Below, in pieces: positions 25,194 to 33,600 of a DNA stretch of 53,740 nucleotides. Under the pieces are notes generated by a model, which saw only the letters and a program-made list of their open reading frames with translations, did no database searches and was not told the DNA's origin. This stretch comes from Alteromonadaceae bacterium UBA2620. GTDB lineage: Bacteria > Pseudomonadota > Gammaproteobacteria > Enterobacterales > Alteromonadaceae. The stretch lies in the NCBI GenBank assembly GCA_002339125.1, contig DDJQ01000056.1:1-53740 (forward strand), given 5' to 3'. The position numbers and the translations under genes were made by a program. Within the stretch, counting starts at the first letter, position 1; every line of letters starts with the position of its first letter.

Positions 25194-25451
25194 ATGACAA
25201 AGCTAAAGAAAAGCTTGAACTGGCGGGTCGCAGGAGCAGTATTTGCTCTGGCTTTAACCGTGGGCAGTTTTAACCTGAGCGTGGGATCGCCAGAGGCAGA
25301 TTGTCTGGAAAACCGGGTGGCCAATGTGCTTGATGAAGCTGAGCAAGTCAGTTGGGTGAGCTGGTTGACAGGCCGTTCCACGTCCTACCGTTTTCATTTT
25401 CTCGATCTTCTCGAATTACTGTCACGTCACAAAGGCAAAGACAGCGAGTAG
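25194..25451 (+). CDS. Small exported or membrane-anchored protein, unknown function
   Basis: An 85-residue protein. I chose ATG at 25194 (MTKLKKSLNWR) because a GGAATGG ribosome site lies 8-14 bases upstream; the in-frame ATG at 25182 has none. After a basic N-terminus comes one hydrophobic segment (about 13-32, AGAVFALALTVGSFNLSVG), either a signal anchor or an uncleaved signal, then a single Cys, an acidic stretch and a C-terminal basic-hydrophobic tail (HFLDLLELLSRHKGKDSE). I do not recognise it. It is 21 bases upstream of the DUF2970 gene and probably co-transcribed. Confidence 0.55.
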   Translation: MTKLKKSLNWRVAGAVFALALTVGSFNLSVGSPEADCLENRVANVLDEAEQVSWVSWLTGRSTSYRFHFLDLLELLSRHKGKDSE

Positions 25452-25472
25452 CTGCTCGCTGGTTTAAGCGTT

Positions 25473-25664
25473 GTGGCAAATAAACCGGGTTTTCTGAAAG
25501 TCGTACAAAGCGTACTGGCCAGTGCCTTTGGCGTTCAGAGTCAGCAAAAATACCAACAGGATTTCTCACAAACAGCCATTGCACCATACATTGTGGTGGG
25601 GATTATCTTCGTTGTATTGTTGGTACTCGGGTTGATTGGCCTGGTGAACTGGCTTACCCCCTGA
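25473..25664 (+). CDS. DUF2970 family small membrane protein
   Basis: A 63-residue protein starting with GTG at 25473. The N-terminal amphipathic segment KVVQSVLASAFGVQSQQKYQQDF followed by a single transmembrane helix (about 38-60, PYIVVGIIFVVLLVLGLIGLVNWL) matches, from memory, the DUF2970 pattern (V-x-x-S-V-L-A-x-x-x-G-V-Q-S, D-F). The function of that family is unknown. Its stop is 22 bases from the convergent dam stop. Confidence 0.7.
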   Translation: MANKPGFLKVVQSVLASAFGVQSQQKYQQDFSQTAIAPYIVVGIIFVVLLVLGLIGLVNWLTP

Positions 25665-25686
25665 GTCTGTTTTATAACTGTTGTGA

Positions 25687-26544
25687 CTATTCGTCGTCTA
25701 CTGCGGTGATTGGATACACAGGCTTGTGCTTAAATAACGCAAGCAACTCGCTTACCGGTTTACGAGTACTCCCTTTCTGACTGATTGAACGTTTCACATT
25801 TAATGTAGTGATTTGAGCGCCGTAGTACATCTGCCGCGTCATTGGCAAATCATGATTTGAAATCAGCACAGGAATGTTTCGTTTAAACGCGGCACGCTGA
25901 GCCAGAGTGGCCAGTTTATGCTGACAGGATAAGCTGAACTGCTTGGCCGCGTAGCTGGTAAACAAAGCGGTTTTACTGATTGGCGCGTAAGGCGGGTCGC
26001 AATAGATCACACTGCCTTTGCGGGCATGCTGAAACACTTTTTCAAACGGTAAACACGTGAACCTGGCTTTTTGCGCCTTTTCGGCGAACACGAACATCTC
26101 GCGCTCCGGGAAATAGGGGCGTTTGTAGCGGCCAAATGGCACATTAAACCGGCCTTTCAGGCTGTAACGGCACAAGCCGTTGTAGCCGTGTCGGTTGAGA
26201 TATACGAACAACAAAGCGCGATAATACTGGTCGCTGGTCTGGTTGAATTCTTCCCGCAGGCCATAATAGATCTTTTCGCTGTTATGATGTGGCGAGAAAA
26301 ATTCTTTCAGGTCATTGATGAGTGGATCAGGTTGCGCTTTTAGCAGATTGTAGAGATTAATCAGGTCCGGATTAATATCATTAAGCACATAGTGCTGAAA
26401 GTCAGAGTTGAGAAACACCGACCCTGCGCCAACGAAAGGCTCGATGAGCTTCTTTCCTTCTGGCAGGTGTGCATTGATTTGTTCAACCAGACTGTATTTG
26501 CCTCCTGCCCATTTGAGGAAAGCCCGGTGTTTACTGACGGCCAT
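25687..26544 (-). CDS. dam: DNA adenine methyltransferase Dam (GATC)
   Basis: N6-adenine methylase for GATC sites, used in mismatch repair strand marking and replication control. The 285-residue protein has the alpha-class order: FLKWAGGKYSLVEQI (9-23), the AdoMet motif EPFVGAGSVFLN (35-46), the target-recognition stretch with RHGYNGLCRYSLKGRFNVPFGRY (118-140), and the catalytic DPPY at 183-186. It lies downstream of damX with a 185-base gap and upstream of nothing on its strand for 1.8 kb, an unusual break before rpe. Confidence 0.97.
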   Translation of the reverse strand: MAVSKHRAFLKWAGGKYSLVEQINAHLPEGKKLIEPFVGAGSVFLNSDFQHYVLNDINPDLINLYNLLKAQPDPLINDLKEFFSPHHNSEKIYYGLREEFNQTSDQYYRALLFVYLNRHGYNGLCRYSLKGRFNVPFGRYKRPYFPEREMFVFAEKAQKARFTCLPFEKVFQHARKGSVIYCDPPYAPISKTALFTSYAAKQFSLSCQHKLATLAQRAAFKRNIPVLISNHDLPMTRQMYYGAQITTLNVKRSISQKGSTRKPVSELLALFKHKPVYPITAVDDE

Positions 26545-26729
26545 TATGTTGGTAACTACTCACTGACGCTATGATTTTTATTATTGGGGATATTGTGAAC
26601 AACTGCCACAAAGCCCGGCATCCCGCACCCGGGAAGGTTACCCTTGGGTGGCTTCAACTTTAACGAATCATTGATTGTATCTGTCAGCGCGGATCTCGAC
26701 AACCGACAATAGCCAGAAATCGATAATTA

Positions 26730-28166
26730 TTAGGGCAAACTGGTGATTTCTGCTTTTACCTGGTTACCGGCTTTAACGAATGCTTTGTCGCTGCCAGGAA
26801 ATTGCGGTAAAGCCTGCAGTTGCTGCTGAGCGGCTGGCAAAGAGGCTGCGGGCGTTGACCACAAAATCACATACCAGTCACCACCGTAGCGATAGGTTTT
26901 GTAAATAGTGACCTGGCTGGTGAGCTGATGATCCGTTAAGAAATCCCGGGCCAGCTTCAGGTCTTTCATGCCGGCAATCTGAACCCAGTACTGACCGGCG
27001 CCGCTGTTGGCCAGTTGCTCATTAGCTAACTGCACAGCCCCGGTATTCAGCCATGCTTCCTGCGGCGCGGCCTGATCGCTGGTTACCTCAGCAGGTTCGG
27101 AAGAAATTACTGTTTCAGCCGTTGCAGCAACTTGCTGTGGCTGAGCGTCTTGTGCAGTGACGGCTTCTGCCGAAGAAGGCTCAGTTATATCCGTAGCAGT
27201 GTCCGGTTCCTCTACAATTGGTTTATCGTTAGTAACCTGATTGTTGGCAGGCGCCGGTATCGCATTAATTGCATCATTAAAGCTGGCCATAACGCGCGGC
27301 TGTGCGGCCGGCGGTGCAGCTTCCGTTACCGGCTGTTGGTCACTGGTATCGGTATTATCCTGCTTTACAATACTCAGTGTTCGGGTTGGCTTGATAAGCG
27401 CATCAGGCTCATCGGTTATGTCCTGCGAGGTGCCCGGTTCGTTGCTATCAAGCGGATCAAACAGGGTGGTCATGGTAGCGCCGTATTGCCAGCCCATAAT
27501 CGCAACAAAACAGGATAAAAACACCAGCGTAACGCCAATCCACAGCCAGGGAGAACGTAAACGGTTATCGGTGAGCGGGGGAGCGCCTGCTTCTCCGCGT
27601 TCCTGACGGTAACGTTCAAAAGCGGCGCGGCGCTCAGCCAGTAATTTATCCACATCACTACTGTATTGCTGGGTAGATACTGACTGGCTGCTAATTAACA
27701 GGGGCGTGTTGGTGTTCTTCGCTGGCAGCCACTCTTTGGCTTGTTCGGCCCAGTCGCTTTCACCGAATAGCAGTACATTAAGGTGCTGTTTATTATTGGC
27801 AAAACGGCTTTGTAAAACCAAATCCCACAATTCCTGCAGGAAGCTGTTGGGAATGTGTTGCGCCTGAGTGATGGTGATGAGCACCGGTCCATCATGATGA
27901 TTAAGACCAGCGAGTAATTCATTTAACGGCCGGATATAGCTGCCCACTACCTGGCCAAGGAGTTGTTTACAGAGGGTGCCACGGTAATCCGTAACCTGCA
28001 TATCCTCCTCGGCGGTAATAAAAGCCAGTTCGGTGTTGTCGGACTGTTGAAAAACGAAGGATTCCAGCGTGCGTTGCTGCTCTGCAATACTGTCTCCGCT
28101 GACAAAAATCAGCTGAGACGAGTAGTTAACTAAATATTCAAGCCTGCTGTGCAGCTCAGATGCCAC
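26730..28166 (-). CDS. damX: DamX-like SPOR domain cell-division protein
   Basis: A 478-residue inner-membrane protein. The cytoplasmic N-terminus (1-200) resembles the AAA-like domain of DamX but lacks a Walker A P-loop (FVSGDSIAEQ where a GKS would be). One transmembrane helix at about 206-226 is followed by a long Ala/Pro/Thr/Glu-rich periplasmic linker (230-395) and a C-terminal SPOR domain (about 398-470, QYWVQIAGMKDLKLA and WYVILWSTPAAS) that binds denuded glycan at the septum. The position between aroB and dam is conserved in gammaproteobacteria. Sequence divergence in the linker is normal for the family. Confidence 0.93.
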   Translation of the reverse strand: MASELHSRLEYLVNYSSQLIFVSGDSIAEQQRTLESFVFQQSDNTELAFITAEEDMQVTDYRGTLCKQLLGQVVGSYIRPLNELLAGLNHHDGPVLITITQAQHIPNSFLQELWDLVLQSRFANNKQHLNVLLFGESDWAEQAKEWLPAKNTNTPLLISSQSVSTQQYSSDVDKLLAERRAAFERYRQERGEAGAPPLTDNRLRSPWLWIGVTLVFLSCFVAIMGWQYGATMTTLFDPLDSNEPGTSQDITDEPDALIKPTRTLSIVKQDNTDTSDQQPVTEAAPPAAQPRVMASFNDAINAIPAPANNQVTNDKPIVEEPDTATDITEPSSAEAVTAQDAQPQQVAATAETVISSEPAEVTSDQAAPQEAWLNTGAVQLANEQLANSGAGQYWVQIAGMKDLKLARDFLTDHQLTSQVTIYKTYRYGGDWYVILWSTPAASLPAAQQQLQALPQFPGSDKAFVKAGNQVKAEITSLP

Positions 28167-28204
28167 GGTAGTGTCCTCATTAAACGGCCAGTTATATTAC
28201 CCGA

Positions 28205-29272
28205 TTAACTTAATACCGCGTCCAGAATAGGCTGGGTAACGTCTTTGGTTACCACCGCTTTGCCAATGCCCTGGGGGATAACAAAACGGATCTGGCCTGC
28301 CTCGACTTTCTTGTCGCGTGCCATATGGCGCATGTAGTCGGCTACAGACATACTATTGGGGCCGGCAACCGGCAGCTTAAATTGCTGCTGGAGCGCTTCA
28401 ACACGACGGGTTTCTGACGGTGTTAACCAATCAAGGTGTTCTGCCGTTTTACAAGCAAGGATAATACCAGCCGCTACCGCTTCGCCATGTAGCCAGTTGC
28501 CATAACCCTGTTCGGCTTCGATAGCGTGGCCGAAAGTATGTCCAAGGTTAAGCAGCGCACGAATGCCGCCTTCACGTTCATCCTGAGCCACAATCTCGGC
28601 CTTGATCTGACAGCAACGGAAAATAGCCTTGCCAAGGGCTTCGGGCTCGAGTGATTTGAGATTTTGCTGATTGGCTTCCAGCCAGTCAAAAAACGCAGCG
28701 TCATAAATAATGCCGTACTTAATGACTTCTGCCATGCCGGCGGCAAATTCACGCTCTGGCAGGGTGTTAAGCGTGGTGATATCAATAGCTACCAGCACAG
28801 GCTGATAAAACGCGCCAATCATATTTTTGCCGAGGGGATGATTTACCGCAGTTTTACCGCCTACGGATGAATCTACCTGCGACAACAAGGTGGTAGGTAC
28901 CTGAATAAAGGGTACGCCTCGCTGATAGGTGGCAGCAACAAAGCCGCACAGGTCGCCGATGACACCGCCGCCCAGGGCAATAAGGGTGACATCCCGGGCT
29001 GCGTTCATTTCCAGCAGGCGGGTCATTACTACTTCAAACTGCTCAAGAGTTTTATATTGTTCGCCATCCGGTAAAGTGATGACATCGGTTTGCTTGTCTC
29101 CGCAAGCCGCCAGTACCCGCTCCAGATAAAGGGGTGCAACAGTTTCGTTGGTGACGATAATAGCACGTTGCCCTTTGATGTAGGGCACAAAAAAGCCGGG
29201 CTGTGATAACAGTCCGGCTTCAATCTGAATAGGGTAGCTACGCTCGTCAAGTTCTACGGTTAAGGTTGACAC
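28205..29272 (-). CDS. aroB: 3-dehydroquinate synthase
   Basis: Second shikimate-pathway enzyme, turning DAHP into 3-dehydroquinate with NAD and a divalent metal. The 355 residues include LPDGEQYKTLEQF, ALGGGVIGDLCGFVAATYQRGV (nucleotide site), QVPTTLLSQVDSSVGGKTAVNHPLGKN and the metal-ligand His in LNLGHTFGHAIE and WLHGEAVAAG. It follows aroK by 20 bases in the classic aroK-aroB-damX-dam order. Confidence 0.98.
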   Translation of the reverse strand: MSTLTVELDERSYPIQIEAGLLSQPGFFVPYIKGQRAIIVTNETVAPLYLERVLAACGDKQTDVITLPDGEQYKTLEQFEVVMTRLLEMNAARDVTLIALGGGVIGDLCGFVAATYQRGVPFIQVPTTLLSQVDSSVGGKTAVNHPLGKNMIGAFYQPVLVAIDITTLNTLPEREFAAGMAEVIKYGIIYDAAFFDWLEANQQNLKSLEPEALGKAIFRCCQIKAEIVAQDEREGGIRALLNLGHTFGHAIEAEQGYGNWLHGEAVAAGIILACKTAEHLDWLTPSETRRVEALQQQFKLPVAGPNSMSVADYMRHMARDKKVEAGQIRFVIPQGIGKAVVTKDVTQPILDAVLS

Positions 29273-29292
29273 GCCTGTAGCTCCTTTAAATG

Positions 29293-29808
29293 TTATAACC
29301 CAATCTTGCTTATAATTTGGTTAGCAACGGCTCGCGCTGACTGATCGTCGGTTTCTACCACGTAATCGGCCACTTCTTCGTACAGTGGGTTACGCAGTTC
29401 AGCGAGTTCTCTTAATACCTTTTCCGGATCATCCTTTTGTAACAAGGGGCGACGCTTGTCGCGCTGGGTACGGGCAACCTGTTTGTCGATGGTGGTTTGC
29501 AGATACACTACAATACCACGCGCTGACAGGCGGTTACGCACTGCTTTGGTCATAATAGAACCGCCGCCAGTGGCCAGCACAATACCTTGTTTGTCAGTTA
29601 AATCATTAATGACATTTTCTTCGCGTTTGCGGAATCCATCTTCACCTTCGAGATCAAAGATCCAGGTAATGTCTGCGCCAGAACGACGTTCAATCTCCTG
29701 ATCGGAATCGAAGAACTCGAGGTGTAACTCATCTGCTAAGTGACGACCAATGGTACTTTTACCTGCTCCCATTGGACCAACCAAAAAGATATTACGTTTT
29801 TCAGCCAT
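29293..29808 (-). CDS. aroK: Shikimate kinase I
   Basis: Phosphorylates shikimate at the 3-hydroxyl using ATP. 171 residues. Walker A is GPMGAGKS (11-18); the shikimate-binding Asp/Arg lie in FFDSDQEIERRSG and FRKREENV; the GGG motif is LATGGGSIM; the lid region reads RDKRRPLLQ. First gene of the aro-dam cluster; the 290-base gap upstream (29809-30098) separates it from pilQ on the same strand. Confidence 0.98.
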   Translation of the reverse strand: MAEKRNIFLVGPMGAGKSTIGRHLADELHLEFFDSDQEIERRSGADITWIFDLEGEDGFRKREENVINDLTDKQGIVLATGGGSIMTKAVRNRLSARGIVVYLQTTIDKQVARTQRDKRRPLLQKDDPEKVLRELAELRNPLYEEVADYVVETDDQSARAVANQIISKIGL

Positions 29809-30060
29809 ATTTGCTTATTTCACAACTTATCTATGTTAAGGGCAGAATGTTCTGTTTTCCTCAACCACCCGTTCACACGTGCTTATTTTGTCGCTAATAA
29901 GCACATACACAAAACCTCGTAAAAATTTCGAGAGCGGGATTATCTCAGTTTCTCAGACCGCTATGCAAGTTTTGTTGCAGGGATTAGGGCGAAAGCGCCA
30001 AAAATGAAGCTTAGCCAAAGGATTAAGAACCGGATTGAGGGGAGAAAAGACGAAAATTAT

Positions 30061-30091
30061 TGCCTCAGGCCGAGATTTCCTGCCAGAGGCA
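30061..30091 (-). terminator. Candidate terminator after pilQ
   Basis: On the minus strand TGCCTC and GAGGCA (30086-30091 and 30061-30066) can pair, with inner AGG/CCT pairing, 8 bases past the pilQ stop, followed by ATAATTTTCG. Stem is short and the T-tract weak. The rest of 29809-30098 shows no gene. Confidence 0.42.
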
Positions 30092-30098
30092 TAAAAAA

Positions 30099-31874
30099 TT
30101 ACAGTGCTTCGGTAACGATTTTGGGCGTTACGAAAATCAGCAGTTCACGTTTTTGGTACACGGTTGAGCTATTGCGGAATAATGCGCCAACTACCGGCAG
30201 ATCGCCAAACAGTGGTACTTTACTCACATCATTGCTGTTAACCTGTTGAAAGATACCACCAAGGACTATGGTTTCACCGTTTTCTACCAATACCTGGGTT
30301 TTAATTTCCTGAGTATCGATGGCCACGGCATCACCAGTAGCGGTTTGCACGGTTTCACCACGGGTATCCTGGGTCACAATCAAATCCAGAATGATACGGT
30401 TATCCGGGGTAATATGCGGCGTTACCTTGAGGCTTAACACGGCCTTTTTAAACTCTACGGAGGTGGCACCACTGGAAGTAGCTTGTGAATAAGGTATTTC
30501 TGTACCTTGTTCAATGTAGGCTTCCTGTTGGTTAGCCACGGTAATACGCGGGCTGGCAATGATTTCACCTTTGTTTTCTGACTCCAGGGCCGATAATTCA
30601 AGATCTAAAATGGTGCCATCAGCCAGGCTGGCAATCTGAAAACCGATACTGCCTGCGGCACTGGCCACCGGCAGGTTAACATTAAGGCGATCACCTAAAG
30701 CCGGTACGTTGCCGCCCGCTATAGTTTCTGCTCCGGAGAGTGAACCTGACACGCCGTTGTCGTCCTGACGGTCAGAGAAACCCCAGCGCACGCCCAACTG
30801 CTCGTCCACATTATCACGCACGGTTACCATGCGTGATTCGATTAATACCTGTTTCACCGGAATATCCAGAGACTCGATGACCCGGCGGGCTTCATCGATA
30901 GAGGCCTGGGTGTCACGAACCAGAATAGTATTGGTGCGACTGTCTACCGTAACGGTGCCACGGTCGGTCAGAATACCACCGGCGCCTTCTTCGGCTTTCA
31001 GAATCTGCGATAATTCAGCGGCTTTCGCGTAGTTAACCGTAATGCTGGCTGAAGCAAGTGGTGCCAGTTGTGCAACCTGCTGGTCTGACTGCAGTTTTTG
31101 GGTCTCACGCTGAGAAAGCTCTTCGCTGGGGGCGATCAGTAAAATGTTACCTTCCTGACGTTTATCTAACCCCTTAATTTTTAGAATCATATCCAGCGCC
31201 TGATCCCAGGGCACACCGGTCAGGCTAATCGATACATTACCGGTAACGGTATCGGTGGTTACCAGGTTAAATCCATTCACTTTGGCGATAATCTGCAATA
31301 CCTGACGAACCGGAACGTCCTGGAAGTCGAGGGAAATTGGCTCACCTTCATACTGGCTCTTTTCCAGTTTGGCCATTTGCTCCTGGCTCATGGGACTGAC
31401 CGTCACCGTCAGAGTTTTACCGTCCTGCTCAGTGTTAGTGATTACGTTACCGGTGTAATTAAATTCAATGCGCGATGAGTCTTTCTCCTGAAAGGTCTCG
31501 ATAGTAGTTACCTGCGTGCCAAACGCCGTTACATCCAGTTCGATTAATTGATCTTCTGCGAGCTCAGTTGCGGGTAAAGTAAGTACTAACTTACCATTCG
31601 CTTCTATCACTTGAGGTTCCACGTCCCGGTTATTCATGGTCAGCGTGGTAACTGCCAGACCATTAGCGCCACGGGTAAAGTCGATGTCTTTCAGGGTCGA
31701 CTTAAAGACTTTCTCAGCTTCGGCATTCGGGTTAATCAATTGCGGAGATTCCTGAGCGCGGAGCTCAGCGGCAACTGCATTAAACAGTAAAAACGTGACC
31801 ACGGCGCCCGCTACCCAGTAGCGGCGTTTGGTTTGCCGATTTAGTCTTTCGTTAAAGATATATCGCTTAGACAT
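30099..31874 (-). CDS. pilQ: Type IV pilus secretin PilQ
   Basis: Outer-membrane ring through which the type IV pilus or DNA-uptake pilus passes. 591 residues: an unusually long basic N-terminus before the hydrophobic export segment (about 18-41), one AMIN domain (about 55-150), a secretin/TonB short domain (about 180-255, with QVLQIIAKVNGFNLVTTDTV), an N1 KH-like domain (about 280-345, ILVRDTQASIDEARRVIESLD) and the secretin channel domain (about 350-588, QVLIESRMVTVRDN, RITVANQQEAYIEQG, VLGGIFQQ, PLFGDLPVVGALFRNS). It is shorter than the 700-residue class because only one AMIN repeat is seen. Last gene of pilMNOPQ. Confidence 0.96.
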   Translation of the reverse strand: MSKRYIFNERLNRQTKRRYWVAGAVVTFLLFNAVAAELRAQESPQLINPNAEAEKVFKSTLKDIDFTRGANGLAVTTLTMNNRDVEPQVIEANGKLVLTLPATELAEDQLIELDVTAFGTQVTTIETFQEKDSSRIEFNYTGNVITNTEQDGKTLTVTVSPMSQEQMAKLEKSQYEGEPISLDFQDVPVRQVLQIIAKVNGFNLVTTDTVTGNVSISLTGVPWDQALDMILKIKGLDKRQEGNILLIAPSEELSQRETQKLQSDQQVAQLAPLASASITVNYAKAAELSQILKAEEGAGGILTDRGTVTVDSRTNTILVRDTQASIDEARRVIESLDIPVKQVLIESRMVTVRDNVDEQLGVRWGFSDRQDDNGVSGSLSGAETIAGGNVPALGDRLNVNLPVASAAGSIGFQIASLADGTILDLELSALESENKGEIIASPRITVANQQEAYIEQGTEIPYSQATSSGATSVEFKKAVLSLKVTPHITPDNRIILDLIVTQDTRGETVQTATGDAVAIDTQEIKTQVLVENGETIVLGGIFQQVNSNDVSKVPLFGDLPVVGALFRNSSTVYQKRELLIFVTPKIVTEAL

Positions 31875-31889
31875 CTAATAATCTCCTGC

Positions 31890-32414
31890 TCACGACTTCA
31901 TCGTTAGCGTAGTTTCTTTCTTCTGCCAGCAGCCAGTGCCGTCAGGAACAAGCTCTTCAATAGTCACTTCGTCCTTGCCTATGCTGATGATCTGTCCGAA
32001 AAACAAACCCAGTCGACTGCCTTTTTTAGCCTGGTAAAGCCCACCATCATTGGTTTTAAATAATACCCAGGTGTCACCATTGGAGCGGAAACTACCGGTG
32101 AGTGACAGCGCATCGATGCCATAGGCTTCCAGAGGCTCACGGGTTCGGTTGGCATCAGGTTGTGAACAATTCGCTTTTACCTGTGCAACCACAGGCGCCC
32201 GGCTGGCTTTCGGGCGGACAAACGGACTGCGAAATCCTTGTGCGTCATAGACGAACACCGGTTTTTGCTCAAATTCCGGGTAAGGTTCGATGCTGGGTTT
32301 AGTGTTCTGTTTGACGTCATTGGTATAGGCCACCAGATCGTCAATATGCGGCGCACAACCTGTTGCGGTTAAGGCTACCATTGCGATCCCCAGGAGGCGA
32401 GCAAATTGCGACAT
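31890..32414 (-). CDS. pilP: Type IV pilus inner-membrane lipoprotein PilP
   Basis: A 174-residue lipoprotein linking the PilN/PilO inner-membrane platform to the PilQ secretin. The signal peptide ends in a lipobox around ALTATGC, with Cys20 as the lipidated residue. The following disordered region (PEFEQKPVFVYDAQGFRSPF) and the beta-sandwich domain (about 90-170, LTGSFRSNGDTWVLFKTNDGGLYQAKKGSRLG) are family-typical. Its start overlaps the pilO stop by one base, and pilQ follows after 15 bases. Confidence 0.95.
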   Translation of the reverse strand: MSQFARLLGIAMVALTATGCAPHIDDLVAYTNDVKQNTKPSIEPYPEFEQKPVFVYDAQGFRSPFVRPKASRAPVVAQVKANCSQPDANRTREPLEAYGIDALSLTGSFRSNGDTWVLFKTNDGGLYQAKKGSRLGLFFGQIISIGKDEVTIEELVPDGTGCWQKKETTLTMKS

Positions 32415-33022
32415 TACTTGCTCTCCTTGTTCTCAGTGTTGGCGGCGCGGTAAGTTTTGGCTAACAGACTGAAGCGTAAACCACCCTGATCAGTATGCAC
32501 TTCAAAATCGTGCATGGTCACTATGCGCGGTAAGTCTGCGACTTTAGACACGAATTCACCAAAATTGTGGTAGCTACCGGATACCTCAATACGAATGGGT
32601 AACTCCGTGTAAAATTCTTTAGGGATTTCTTTTTCCCAGTTTAACAGCCGGAAAGTCAGGCCGGCGCTGGTTCCTACGTAGGTGATGTCATCTAACAGCC
32701 CGGGCGTTTCGTTGCGGGTGGGCAGCGACTTCAACATAGAGGAAAAATCCTCTTCAATTTGCGTCAGTTGTTCCTTGTAGGCCGAGAGGTTAGCGGCCAG
32801 ACGGTATTTGGCCTGAAACTGCATTTTTAACTCGGCTTCCTTGGCCTCAGCCTGATCGAGCGAGGGAAGTTTAGGGCTAACAATACCGAAATAGCTGATA
32901 CCAGACACCACAATCACAATGAATAAAGCAACAACGGTCTTTACCTCAAACGGCCAAATGGCAATTTGTTCAAAGTCGAGGTCGTTAATCTCTTTTAATT
33001 TGGCAAAGTCAAACTGCTTCAT
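32414..33022 (-). CDS. pilO: Type IV pilus assembly protein PilO
   Basis: A 202-residue bitopic inner-membrane protein that pairs with PilN in the pilus alignment complex. One transmembrane helix (about 29-50, VVALFIVIVVSGISYFGIV), a periplasmic coiled coil (55-100) and a ferredoxin-like C-terminal domain (about 105-195). The start overlaps the pilN stop by 4 bases, so translation is coupled. Confidence 0.95.
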   Translation of the reverse strand: MKQFDFAKLKEINDLDFEQIAIWPFEVKTVVALFIVIVVSGISYFGIVSPKLPSLDQAEAKEAELKMQFQAKYRLAANLSAYKEQLTQIEEDFSSMLKSLPTRNETPGLLDDITYVGTSAGLTFRLLNWEKEIPKEFYTELPIRIEVSGSYHNFGEFVSKVADLPRIVTMHDFEVHTDQGGLRFSLLAKTYRAANTENKESK

Positions 33023-33600
33023 TTGCCACCTCTTTCTTGCTGTTCTTTTTCCATGGCAACCTGTTCGCTAATCGAAAAGGTCAGGGTAAATTCGCTAACC
33101 GCATCAGTGGCGCTGGTGTCTGCCACGATGGATGACAGTTCGCCGGAAGTGAACACTTTTGATGTTTCCAATTGGCGCATAAATTCAGCCAGGCGGTTAT
33201 TCGACTCGCTGGTGCCGCGTACCTGAATACTGGAGCCGGTGCGCTGCAGCGATGTAAAGCTGACGCCCTGGGGCACTATCCGAGCAAGCTCATCGAGCAC
33301 CTGAGGGGCCAGGTTTCGGCTACTTTGCAGTTGTTCAATCAGGGCCATGCGTTGCTCGATGGCCGATTTACTTTCTTTAATGCGTTTAATTTCTGCAATC
33401 TGACTTTCCAGGGCGGTGATCTGGGTTTGCAGATACTGATTGCGCGAGTTTTGATTACTGATCTGGGTATCGATAATCTGGCCAATAAACCAGAACAGCA
33501 AACCGGTCATAATGGCCACAAACGCCAGCACCACAATGTACTGTTGTTTCTGCTGCTGGCGGCGTTGTTCGCGCCAGGGCAGGAGGTTTACATGTGCCAT
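33019..33600 (-). CDS. pilN: Type IV pilus assembly protein PilN
   Basis: A 193-residue inner-membrane protein. The cytoplasmic N-terminus MAHVNLLPWREQRR is the conserved PilM-binding INLLPWR-type motif. It is followed by one transmembrane helix (about 22-42), a periplasmic coiled coil (45-95) and a small alpha/beta domain. The start overlaps the pilM stop by 13 bases. Confidence 0.96.
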   Translation of the reverse strand: MAHVNLLPWREQRRQQQKQQYIVVLAFVAIMTGLLFWFIGQIIDTQISNQNSRNQYLQTQITALESQIAEIKRIKESKSAIEQRMALIEQLQSSRNLAPQVLDELARIVPQGVSFTSLQRTGSSIQVRGTSESNNRLAEFMRQLETSKVFTSGELSSIVADTSATDAVSEFTLTFSISEQVAMEKEQQERGGK

